Part shown: piece by piece, positions 1-5,647 of the stretch
Position numbering within the stretch: the stretch's first letter is position 1
How the letters are laid out: the number at the start of each line of letters is the position of its first letter
DNA from: Oscillospiraceae bacterium
GTDB taxonomy: Bacteria; Bacillota; Clostridia; Oscillospirales; Oscillospiraceae
DNA: 5,647 nt
NCBI GenBank assembly: GCA_017521875.1
Contig: JAFXBH010000143.1
Location: 1-5,647 of the forward strand
Direction of reading: 5' to 3'
Made by a program: the position numbers and the translations under genes
Notes under the pieces: model-generated
Database searches by the model: none
Told to the model about the DNA's origin: nothing
Seen by the model: the letters and a program-made list of their open reading frames with translations, nothing else

Positions 1-1
1 C

Positions 2-655
2 CCCCATCACCAGTATGATACCAACTACGGTCTGTCTGAATCTATCGGCCCGGGTTGTGTCCACCTGGGTGTGGAAAATGTACATAAAGTAGGTTCTATC
101 GGCAAGCCCGGTTACCTGTGGGAGGCCAAAATCGTGGATTCCCACGGCAAGGAAGTACCCCAGGGTGATGTGGGCGAACTGGCCGTCCGGGGTCCCGGCG
201 TGATGCTTTGCTACTACAAAAACCCCGAAGCCACCGCAGAAGTGCTGAAAGGCGACTGGCTCTGGACCGGTGATGTAGCCCGTATGGACGAAGACGGATT
301 TATTTATCTGGTGGACCGGAAGAAAGATGTAGTCATCTCCGGCGGTGAGAACCTCTATCCCGTACAGATCGAAGATTTTCTCCGGGGTTATGACAAGATC
401 AAAGATGTGGCCGTGATTGGCCTGCCGGATCCCCGGTTGGGTGAGATTGCCGCTGCCATCATTGAGGTCAAAGAAGGTGTGGACTGCACTGAAGCAGATA
501 TTGATGCATTCTGCGCCGGTCTGCCCCGGTATAAGCGTCCCCGCCGGATCATCTTTGCCCAAGTACCCAGAAATCCCACCGGCAAGATTGAAAAACCCAA
601 ACTGCGGCAGATGTACGGCGCAGACGACCTGGTGGCTGCCCAGAATCAATCCTGA
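2..655 (+). CDS. AMP-forming acyl-CoA synthetase, C-terminal part (5' partial)
   Basis: This is the C-terminal 217 residues of a class I adenylate-forming enzyme, which activates a carboxylic acid with ATP to an acyl-adenylate and then to the acyl-CoA thioester. The reading frame is open from base 2, so the GTG or ATG codons near 71-80 are internal and the true start lies upstream. Counting visible residues, the core motif YGLSE is at 9-13, the ATP-ribose-binding TGD is at 89-91, and the hinge and A8 region (DRKKDVVISGGEN) is at 105-117. The C-terminal PTGKIEK carries the likely adenylation lysine at 195. These features fit a complete, functional C-terminal half. The N-terminal P-loop and the acyl pocket are outside the window, so the substrate cannot be read. 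It belongs to a different branch from the PaaK-type ligase at 3066, which has a different C-terminal layout. A 78 bp gap separates it from iorA, and it may or may not share that transcript. A role on an aryl or branched acid made by IorAB is inferred only from position. Confidence 0.93.
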   Translation, partial: PHHQYDTNYGLSESIGPGCVHLGVENVHKVGSIGKPGYLWEAKIVDSHGKEVPQGDVGELAVRGPGVMLCYYKNPEATAEVLKGDWLWTGDVARMDEDGFIYLVDRKKDVVISGGENLYPVQIEDFLRGYDKIKDVAVIGLPDPRLGEIAAAIIEVKEGVDCTEADIDAFCAGLPRYKRPRRIIFAQVPRNPTGKIEKPKLRQMYGADDLVAAQNQS

Positions 656-688
656 GCCTGTCACTCCCCTGCAAATGCCAAAATGTAT

Positions 689-715
689 TTTTATAGGACG
701 ATACCGTCCGTAAAA
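689..715 (+). promoter_or_regulatory. Imperfect inverted repeat upstream of iorA (operator or leader hairpin candidate)
   Basis: The arms GGACG (696-700) and CGTCC (705-709) flank a 4 nt centre. The outer arms TTTTA (689-693) and TAAAA (711-715) also match, separated from the inner arms by 2 and 1 nt. The inner 14 bp differ from their own reverse complement at only one symmetric pair of positions. The repeat sits in the only sizeable intergenic gap and ends 7 nt before the GGAGG of iorA. It could be a repressor site or an RNA hairpin affecting iorA translation. It is not a classic terminator, because no U-tract follows the stem and the T-run lies before it. An AT-rich TATTTTTATA at 686-695 could serve as a -10 region, but I see no convincing -35. 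Function is inferred. Confidence 0.35.
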
Positions 716-722
716 TTTCCGA

Positions 723-727
723 GGAGG
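723..727 (+). promoter_or_regulatory. Shine-Dalgarno site deciding the iorA start
   Basis: GGAGG lies 6 nt before the ATG at 734. An in-frame ATG at 683 would add 17 residues, but it has no such site and its extension would run through the inverted repeat and this ribosome binding site. The 734 start is therefore preferred. Confidence 0.85.
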
Positions 728-733
728 AACATT

Positions 734-2470
734 ATGAAAACACTTTTACTGGGCAACGAGGCCGTTGCCCGCGGATTGTGGGAGGCAGGATGCAGTTTCG
801 TATCCAGTTATCCCGGTACTCCCAGTACCGAAATTACAGAAAGCATTGCCAAGTATCCGGAGGTCTACGCAGAGTGGGCGCCCAATGAAAAAGTGGCTAT
901 GGAGGCCGCATTTGGCGCATCTCTGGCCGGCAAGCGGAGTTTCTGCGCCATGAAGCATGTAGGTCTGAATGTGGCTGCTGACCCTCTGTTCACCATCAGT
1001 TACACCGGTGTCAACGGCGGTATGGTGATTGGCGTGGCTGACGATGCCGGTATGCATTCCTCTCAAAACGAGCAGGACTCCCGCCACTACGCCCGGGCTG
1101 CCAAGATTCCCATGTTGGAACCTTCCGATTCCGCAGAAGCACAGGAATTTGCCAAACTGGCATACACCCTGTCGGAAGAATTTGACACCCCCGTGTTTAT
1201 CAAAATGTGTACCCGTATTGCCCACTCCCAGAGTATTGTGGAGTTGGGTGAGCGCACGGAGCACTCCAAAACATACGAAAAGAATCCCCAGAAGTACATT
1301 ATGATGCCCGGCAACGCACGGCTGCGCCACCCGGTGGTAGAAAACCGCACCCGGGCTTTGGTGGAATACGCCGAGACTGCTTCCATTAATCGGGTCGAAG
1401 AGGGCTGTGACCATTCTATGGGTATCATCACTTCCTCTACCTCTTACCAATATGTCAAGGAAGTCTGCGGTGATCGGTTCCCCGTACTGAAACTGGGTAT
1501 GATCTGGCCGCTGCCGGAGCAGAAGATCCGGGACTTTGCCGCAAAGGTGGAACGGCTGGTAGTTGTGGAAGAACTGGACAGTTTCATTGAGACCCACTGC
1601 CGACAGTTGGGGCTTGATTGCGAAGGCAAGGATCTGTTCTCCTGTATCGGTGAATTCTCTCAGAATCTCATCGCCGAAAAGTTAGGTTTTGCCACCGAAG
1701 TGGGCGCCCGGCTGGAAGAGAACATTCCCGCCCGTCCTCCGGTTATGTGTGCCGGTTGTCCCCACCGGGGTCTGTACTACACTTTGGTCAAAAACAAAGT
1801 GACCGTCATGGGCGACATCGGCTGCTATACTTTGGGCGCTGTGCCTCCCCTGTCCGCTTTGGACTCCACCATCTGTATGGGCGCTTCTGTGTCCGGTCTC
1901 CACGGCTTTATGAAAGCCGGCGGTGCTGAAGGACGGAAGGTGGTTGCCGTGATCGGCGACTCTACCTTTATGCACTCCGGTATTACCGGCCTGGTCAATG
2001 CCGCATACAATGAATCTGCTTCCACCATTATCATTGTGGATAATTCCATCACCGGTATGACCGGTCATCAGCAGAACCCCACCACCGGCTTCAATCTGAA
2101 GGGTGACCCCTGCACCAAGATTGACTTGGAAAGCCTGTGTCGCGCCGTGGGCATCCGCCGTGTCCGAGTGGTTGACCCCTATGATCTTGCCCAGTGTGAT
2201 GAGGCGCTGAAGGAAGAACTGGCTGTAGATGAGCCCTCTGTGATCATCTCCCGTCGGCCCTGCGCGCTGCTGAAATATGTGAAGCACAAAGCCCCCTTGA
2301 CTGTGGATACAGACAAGTGCGTTGGCTGCAAGATGTGTATGAAGATCGGCTGTCCTGCCATCAGCATTCAAAATGGCAAGGCCACCATCGACAACACCCT
2401 CTGCACCGGCTGCGGTGTTTGCGCCCAACTGTGCAAACCCAATGCTTTGCAGGCCGCTAAGGAGGCATAA
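734..2470 (+). CDS. iorA: Indolepyruvate ferredoxin oxidoreductase, alpha subunit
   Basis: This is the large subunit (578 aa) of the cytoplasmic IorAB enzyme. The family converts an arylpyruvate + CoA + oxidised ferredoxin to arylacetyl-CoA + CO2 + reduced ferredoxin, and can also run in reverse. The N-terminal pyrimidine-binding-type domain has the family signature YPGTPSTE at 26-33, the NEK glutamate at E52, and ADDAGMHSSQNEQD at 102-115. A middle transketolase-C-like domain follows. The TPP-binding domain contains MCAGCPHRG at 338-346, GDIGCYTLG from 360, and the Mg/TPP motif GDS (408-410) to N437. The C-terminus is a two-cluster ferredoxin domain. Cluster I uses C529, C532, C535 and C540 (the CxxCxxCxxxxCP pattern usual for this family). 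Cluster II uses C557, C560, C563 and C567. Length is near the short end for IorA, but every domain is present. Start at 734 is chosen from GGAGG at 723-727. iorB follows after 2 nt. Preference for indole-, phenyl- or hydroxyphenylpyruvate cannot be told from sequence. Confidence 0.96.
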   Translation: MKTLLLGNEAVARGLWEAGCSFVSSYPGTPSTEITESIAKYPEVYAEWAPNEKVAMEAAFGASLAGKRSFCAMKHVGLNVAADPLFTISYTGVNGGMVIGVADDAGMHSSQNEQDSRHYARAAKIPMLEPSDSAEAQEFAKLAYTLSEEFDTPVFIKMCTRIAHSQSIVELGERTEHSKTYEKNPQKYIMMPGNARLRHPVVENRTRALVEYAETASINRVEEGCDHSMGIITSSTSYQYVKEVCGDRFPVLKLGMIWPLPEQKIRDFAAKVERLVVVEELDSFIETHCRQLGLDCEGKDLFSCIGEFSQNLIAEKLGFATEVGARLEENIPARPPVMCAGCPHRGLYYTLVKNKVTVMGDIGCYTLGAVPPLSALDSTICMGASVSGLHGFMKAGGAEGRKVVAVIGDSTFMHSGITGLVNAAYNESASTIIIVDNSITGMTGHQQNPTTGFNLKGDPCTKIDLESLCRAVGIRRVRVVDPYDLAQCDEALKEELAVDEPSVIISRRPCALLKYVKHKAPLTVDTDKCVGCKMCMKIGCPAISIQNGKATIDNTLCTGCGVCAQLCKPNALQAAKEA

Positions 2471-2472
2471 CT

Positions 2473-3045
2473 ATGAAAACACAAAACATTATGATCGTCG
2501 GCGTTGGCGGACAGGGCAGCCTGCTTGCCTCCAAACTGTTGGGCCGTCTGCTGCTGACCAAAGGTTATGACATCAAAGTTTCCGAAGTCCACGGTATGAG
2601 CCAGCGGGGTGGCAGTGTAGTTACTTATGTCCGTTTCGGTGAGAAGGTCTACTCCCCCGTGATTCACAAGGGCGAGGCAGATTTTATCGTTTCCTTTGAA
2701 CTGTTGGAGGCTGCCCGCTGGACAGAGTTTTTGAAACCCGGCGGCAAGATCGTCGTCAACACCCAGCAGATCAACCCCATGCCTGTGATTATCGGCGCGG
2801 CTGCCTATCCGGAACAGTTGGTAGAAAAAATGCAACAAGCCGGCATCGATGTGGACGCCTTTGACGCTCTGAAACTGGCGCAAGAGGCCGGTTCTGCCAA
2901 GGCCGTCAATATCGTACTGATGGGACATCTTTCCAAGTACTTCCCCTTCACTGTGGAAGAGTGGTTGGAAGCAATCGAGCAAAGCGTTCCCGCCAAGTTC
3001 CTGGAACTGAACAAAAAGGCCTTCATGATGAGCCGGGACGCATAA
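2473..3045 (+). CDS. iorB: Indolepyruvate ferredoxin oxidoreductase, beta subunit
   Basis: This is the small subunit (190 aa, the usual length) of IorAB, a member of the pyruvate/ketoisovalerate oxidoreductase catalytic (gamma-type) domain family. It completes the active enzyme with IorA. The N-terminus has a glycine-rich Rossmann-like loop GVGGQG at 10-15, followed by the family signature EVHGMSQRGGSV at 38-49. That signature is the typical nucleotide/CoA-side segment of this domain. The rest matches the family pattern, with SFELLEAARW in the middle and a helical C-terminus. The ATG at 2473 lies only 2 nt after the iorA stop, and its ribosome binding site (GGAGG, 2461-2465) is inside the last iorA codons. 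The two subunits are therefore very likely translationally coupled, in line with fixed stoichiometry. No defect is seen. Confidence 0.95.
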   Translation: MKTQNIMIVGVGGQGSLLASKLLGRLLLTKGYDIKVSEVHGMSQRGGSVVTYVRFGEKVYSPVIHKGEADFIVSFELLEAARWTEFLKPGGKIVVNTQQINPMPVIIGAAAYPEQLVEKMQQAGIDVDAFDALKLAQEAGSAKAVNIVLMGHLSKYFPFTVEEWLEAIEQSVPAKFLELNKKAFMMSRDA

Positions 3046-3046
3046 C

Positions 3047-3052
3047 AAGGAG
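3047..3052 (+). promoter_or_regulatory. Shine-Dalgarno site of the PaaK-type ligase, unusually long spacing
   Basis: AAGGAG begins just after the iorB stop and ends 13 nt before the ATG at 3066, against 6-7 nt for iorA, iorB and the ACT gene. No in-frame ATG, GTG or TTG lies between the site and 3066. The encoded N-terminus at 3066 (MAKYYQPEIE) looks like a normal PaaK start. The start call stands, but initiation may be weaker than for neighbouring genes. Confidence 0.6.
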
Positions 3053-3065
3053 ATAGAAAATCGCT

Positions 3066-4364
3066 ATGGCCAAGTATTATCAACCGGAAATTGAAACTGC
3101 CTCCCGGGAGCAGATTCTGCAGTGGCAGAATGACCGCCTGGTTGCGCAGGTACAACATGTTTGGGACAATGTCCCCTATTATCGTAAGAAAATGGAAGAA
3201 AAAGGGGTCACCCCCGCTGATATTCAGGGCGTTGCCGACCTGCACAAACTTCCTTTCCTCTCCAAGGACGACTTAAGAGATGCCTATCCCTACGGCCTAC
3301 TGGGCAGTCCCCTGAAAGACTGTGTGCGAATCCACTCCACATCCGGCACTACCGGTAAACGGGTGGTGGCATTCTACACCCAGCACGATATTGATCTGTG
3401 GGAAGACTGCTGCGCCCGGGCAATCGTGGCCGCCGGCGGCAGTGAGGAAGATGTCTGTCAGGTGGCTTACGGCTACGGCCTGTTCACCGGTGGCTCCGGT
3501 CTTCACGGTGGCTCTCACAAAGTGGGTTGTCTGACCCTGCCCCTGTCCTCCGGCAACACCGACCGGCAACTGCAGTTTATGGTGGACTTAGGGGCTACCA
3601 TTCTCTGCTGCACCCCCTCGTATGCCGCCTATTTGGCAGAGTCCATTCACGAGCGTGGTCTGCGGGATCAGGTCAAACTGAAGGCCGGTATCTTCGGTGC
3701 AGAAGCATGGAGTGAATCCATGCGGCGGGAAATTGAGCAGAGCCTGGGCATCAAAGCCTACGATATTTACGGTCTGACCGAAACCTCCGGTCCGGGTGTG
3801 GCATACGAATGCGAAGCTCAATCCGGTATGCACATCAACGAAGACCACTTTATCGCTGAGATCATCGATCCCGACACCGGTGAGGTACTGCCTGAGGGCA
3901 GTAAGGGTGAGTTGGTATTTACTTCTATCACCAAACAGGCATTCCCCCTGCTGCGTTATCGCACCAAGGATATTTGCATTCTGAACCGGGAACCCTGCCC
4001 CTGCGGCCGTACCCATGTGAAGATGTGCAAGCCTATGGGCCGCAGCGATGATATGCTGATCGTCAAGGGCGTCAATGTATTCCCCTCTCAGATCGAAACC
4101 GTTCTGCTGGAACAAGGCTATCCCGCCAACTATCAGATCATCGTGGATCGGGTGAACCACTCCGACACGCTGGAAATTATGGTAGAAATGACTCCGGAGA
4201 CCTTCTCTGACTCTCTGGGCAAGATCACAGAAATGGAAAAGAATCTGGTATCTTCCCTGAAAGCAATGCTGGGCATTTACGCCAAGGTGCGTCTGGTTGC
4301 GCCCAAGTCCATTGCCCGCAGCGAGGGCAAGGCCGTCCGAATTATTGACAAGCGAAAAATTTAA
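3066..4364 (+). CDS. paaK: Phenylacetate-CoA ligase (AMP-forming), PaaK type
   Basis: This 432 aa cytoplasmic enzyme, full length for the family, activates phenylacetate or a related aryl acid with ATP and CoA to aryl-CoA + AMP + PPi. The phosphate-binding loop is STSGTTGK at 91-98. The adenine-site motif is YGLTETSG at 235-242. The ribose-binding aspartate is in RYRTKD at 297-302, and the hinge GRSDDMLIVKG spans 325-335, followed by the NVFPSQIE segment typical of PaaK. The family's EPCPCGR cysteine patch lies just before the hinge. The C-terminal catalytic lysine is probably K422 in ARSEGKA. In aerobes PaaK starts the phenylacetate epoxidation pathway. None of those paa genes are here, and the iorAB neighbours point instead to anaerobic aryl-acid metabolism linked to aromatic amino acids. 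Substrate could be phenylacetate, 4-hydroxyphenylacetate or indoleacetate. The symbol refers to family, not proven substrate. Confidence 0.93.
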   Translation: MAKYYQPEIETASREQILQWQNDRLVAQVQHVWDNVPYYRKKMEEKGVTPADIQGVADLHKLPFLSKDDLRDAYPYGLLGSPLKDCVRIHSTSGTTGKRVVAFYTQHDIDLWEDCCARAIVAAGGSEEDVCQVAYGYGLFTGGSGLHGGSHKVGCLTLPLSSGNTDRQLQFMVDLGATILCCTPSYAAYLAESIHERGLRDQVKLKAGIFGAEAWSESMRREIEQSLGIKAYDIYGLTETSGPGVAYECEAQSGMHINEDHFIAEIIDPDTGEVLPEGSKGELVFTSITKQAFPLLRYRTKDICILNREPCPCGRTHVKMCKPMGRSDDMLIVKGVNVFPSQIETVLLEQGYPANYQIIVDRVNHSDTLEIMVEMTPETFSDSLGKITEMEKNLVSSLKAMLGIYAKVRLVAPKSIARSEGKAVRIIDKRKI

Positions 4365-4370
4365 GGAGGT
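4363..4370 (+). promoter_or_regulatory. Full-length Shine-Dalgarno overlapping the ligase stop codon
   Basis: AAGGAGGT is a full match to the anti-SD core. Its first two bases are the last two of the ligase TAA (4362-4364), and it lies 6 nt before the ACT gene ATG at 4377. This suggests efficient, probably coupled translation of the ACT protein with the ligase. Confidence 0.8.
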
Positions 4371-4376
4371 ATTCTG

Positions 4377-4808
4377 ATGAGCATTCACCAAATCTCCGTA
4401 TTTTTGGAAAACCGTACCGGTCAGTTGGCAGAGATCGTAAACGCCCTGGCCGAAAACAAGATCGACCTGCGGGCCATCTCCATTGCTGAGACTTCCGATT
4501 ATGGTATCGTGCGGATCATTGCTGATGATGTCCACGCCGCCACCAATATTCTGTTGGATGCCGGTCATATTCTGTCTGTTACCCCGGTACAGGTGGTATC
4601 CGTACCGGATCAGCCCGGTGGACTGGCCCCTGTGCTGGCCGCTTTGGCAGAGGGCGAAGTCGCCATTGAGTATATGTACTCCTTGTTCACCCACGAGGGT
4701 GGCCGCGCCTATATGGTATTCCGTGTCAGCGATGAGGCAAACTTCGTCTCTCTGATGGAATTCCATGGCATCCAGGTGGCGACCGCCGAAACCCTGGGCA
4801 TTCGATAA
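4377..4808 (+). CDS. Stand-alone tandem ACT-domain protein
   Basis: This 143 aa soluble protein consists almost wholly of two ACT domains, a fold that usually binds amino acids or related small molecules to control enzymes. The first domain (about 1-70) has the ligand-loop pattern ENRTGQL at 11-17, followed by the helix and strands of a typical beta-alpha-beta repeat. The second (about 72-143) starts VVSVPDQPGGL at 73-83, with the glycine turn at 81-82. There is no DNA-binding domain, catalytic domain, signal peptide or membrane segment. Its place between an aryl-CoA ligase and an aminotransferase suggests that it senses an aromatic amino acid or aryl acid and modulates one of those enzymes, but no target is shown by the sequence. 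Translation signals are strong (AAGGAGGT, 6 nt spacing). It ends with two in-frame stops in a row, TAA then TAG (4806-4811). Confidence 0.88.
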   Translation: MSIHQISVFLENRTGQLAEIVNALAENKIDLRAISIAETSDYGIVRIIADDVHAATNILLDAGHILSVTPVQVVSVPDQPGGLAPVLAALAEGEVAIEYMYSLFTHEGGRAYMVFRVSDEANFVSLMEFHGIQVATAETLGIR

Positions 4809-4829
4809 TAGGAAAGTGAGGACTGTATT

Positions 4830-5647
4830 ATGCAGGAAATGAGCAGAAAAAATCAATATTTTACCGATTCCGTCATCCGTCGTATGACCCGTATCTCCAT
4901 CGATTGCGGCGCTATCAATCTGGCCCAGGGCTTCCCGGACTTTGATCCCCCCAAGGCTATGCTGGATCGGCTGAATGAAGTATCATACCAGGGACCTCAC
5001 CAGTATCCCATCACCATGGGCGCTCCCAACTTCCGGCAAGCACTGGCAAGAAAGTGCGGTCGGTTTATGGGCCGCAGTCTGAACCCTGATACGGAAATGG
5101 TAGTCACCATCGGTTCCACCGAGGCTATGGTAGACACCATCTTCGCTTTGACCAACCCCGGCGACAAGATTGCTATGTTCTCCCCTTATTTCGAGAACTA
5201 CCGTGCCCAGGCCATTATGGCTCAATGTGAGCCTATTTTCATTCCCCTGACACCTCCCACCTTTGATTTTGATCCCAATGTGCTGGAGGATGCTTTCAAG
5301 CAGGGTATCAAGGCCATTCTGATCTGCAACCCTTCCAACCCCAGCGGCAAGGTATTTACCTATGACGAACTGAAACTGATTGCAGATTTGTGTATCAAGT
5401 ACGATGTCTATGCCATTATGGACGAAGTGTATGAGCACATCGTTTATGAAGGTCACAAACATATTTATATGAACAGCCTGCCCGGTATGTGGGAGCGGAC
5501 TGTTTCCTGTTCCTCCCTGTCCAAGACTTACTCCATCACCGGCTGGCGTCTGGGATATGCCATCGCGCCCAAGCACATCATGGACCGCATCAAGCAGTAC
5601 CATGATTTCAACACCGTCGGTTCCCCCAGCCCGCTGATGGAGGCGGC
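4830..5647 (+). CDS. Class I/II PLP-dependent aminotransferase, probably aromatic (3' partial)
   Basis: The frame is open from ATG 4830 to the window end, giving 272 residues of a fold type I aminotransferase. The family is usually 380-400 aa, so roughly the last third is missing. It moves an amino group between an amino acid and a 2-oxoacid using PLP. Visible motifs are GFPDF at 34-38, GSTEA at 95-99 (cofactor phosphate region), NPSNPSG at 167-173, DEVYE at 198-202 and SLSKTYSITGWRLG at 229-242. By the aspartate aminotransferase pattern, N170, D198, Y201, Schiff-base lysine K232 and phosphate-binding R240 are all in place with correct spacing. The start at 4830 is chosen because GAGGA at 4818-4822 is 7 nt away, while the next ATG (4839) would be 16 nt away. 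The C-terminal substrate-carboxylate arginine lies outside the window. Similarity in style to kynurenine/aromatic aminotransferases and the iorAB context suggest an aromatic substrate. Aspartate or alanine types cannot be excluded. Confidence 0.92.
   Translation, partial: MQEMSRKNQYFTDSVIRRMTRISIDCGAINLAQGFPDFDPPKAMLDRLNEVSYQGPHQYPITMGAPNFRQALARKCGRFMGRSLNPDTEMVVTIGSTEAMVDTIFALTNPGDKIAMFSPYFENYRAQAIMAQCEPIFIPLTPPTFDFDPNVLEDAFKQGIKAILICNPSNPSGKVFTYDELKLIADLCIKYDVYAIMDEVYEHIVYEGHKHIYMNSLPGMWERTVSCSSLSKTYSITGWRLGYAIAPKHIMDRIKQYHDFNTVGSPSPLMEA

Noticed and set aside
689..715. Rho-independent terminator for the first gene
   Set aside because: The GC stem is only 5 bp and is followed by GTAAAAT rather than a T-run on the + strand. 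The opposite-strand T-run is short and no gene reads in that direction.
683..733. Upstream ATG giving iorA a 17-residue N-terminal extension
   Set aside because: It has no ribosome binding site, crosses the inverted repeat and the real SD, and the extension is unlike an IorA N-terminus, which normally begins with a short Met-Leu-Gly-Asn-type strand as at 734.
1955..2044. GDS instead of GDG in the IorA thiamine motif as a possible active-site change
   Set aside because: GDSTF with the downstream VDN is the normal form in indolepyruvate oxidoreductases, so it is not a defect.
2318..2362. First ferredoxin cluster with four residues before the last cysteine, as a possible altered cluster
   Set aside because: The CxxCxxCxxxxCP spacing is characteristic of the IorA family rather than a mutation.
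746..2428. Long - strand frames opposite iorA (746-1597 and 1682-2428)
   Set aside because: They are shadows of iorA rich in His, Gly and Gln as expected from reverse-complemented codons, with no ribosome binding site or domain pattern.
3588..4856. Long open frame of 422 codons on the - strand, across the ligase and ACT genes
   Set aside because: It is wholly antisense to two well-supported genes with intact motifs, spans a gene boundary, and its translation shows no recognisable domain. Codon bias of the + strand genes leaves such frames open.
4983..5603. Open frame of 206 codons on the - strand opposite the aminotransferase
   Set aside because: The + strand frame carries all PLP aminotransferase motifs with correct spacing, and the antisense translation matches nothing recognisable.

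Overview
The window holds six tightly packed genes, all on the + strand. In order they are an acyl-CoA synthetase (5' end outside the window), iorA, iorB, a phenylacetate-CoA ligase (paaK type), a small tandem ACT-domain protein, and a PLP-dependent class I aminotransferase (3' end outside the window). The two subunits of an oxygen-sensitive, ferredoxin-dependent 2-oxoacid oxidoreductase indicate an anaerobe. The strong GGAGG ribosome binding sites, mid-to-high GC content with CCC, GGC, CTG and CGG codons, and the gene set suggest a gut-type Clostridia member of the Bacillota, perhaps Oscillospirales. That placement is an impression from codon use and gene order, not a phylogeny.

Layout: 2-655 is the C-terminal part of the acyl-CoA synthetase. 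656-733 is the longest gap (78 bp) and carries an imperfect inverted repeat just before the iorA ribosome binding site. 734-4808 is a compact run of iorA, iorB, paaK and ACT with gaps of 2, 20 and 12 nt. The aminotransferase begins 21 nt later at 4830 and runs off the end. No terminator, RNA gene, mobile element or CRISPR is visible, and no non-coding stretch exceeds 78 bp.

How the genes work together (inference from known families): the aminotransferase interconverts an aromatic amino acid and its 2-oxoacid (phenylpyruvate, hydroxyphenylpyruvate or indolepyruvate). IorAB interconverts that arylpyruvate with arylacetyl-CoA + CO2, using ferredoxin and CoA. The PaaK-type ligase, and possibly the first synthetase, connects arylacetyl-CoA with the free aryl acid. 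Read one way this is fermentation of aromatic amino acids to aryl acetates. Read the other way it is salvage of aryl acetates into aromatic amino acids. The AMP-forming ligases and the ACT protein, a typical amino-acid-sensing fold, make the salvage direction at least as plausible. The sequence alone does not settle it. All visible catalytic motifs are intact and no gene appears broken. I did not find an obviously new type of system. The least explained parts are the stand-alone ACT protein, the presence of two different ligases around one IorAB, and the inverted repeat upstream of iorA.
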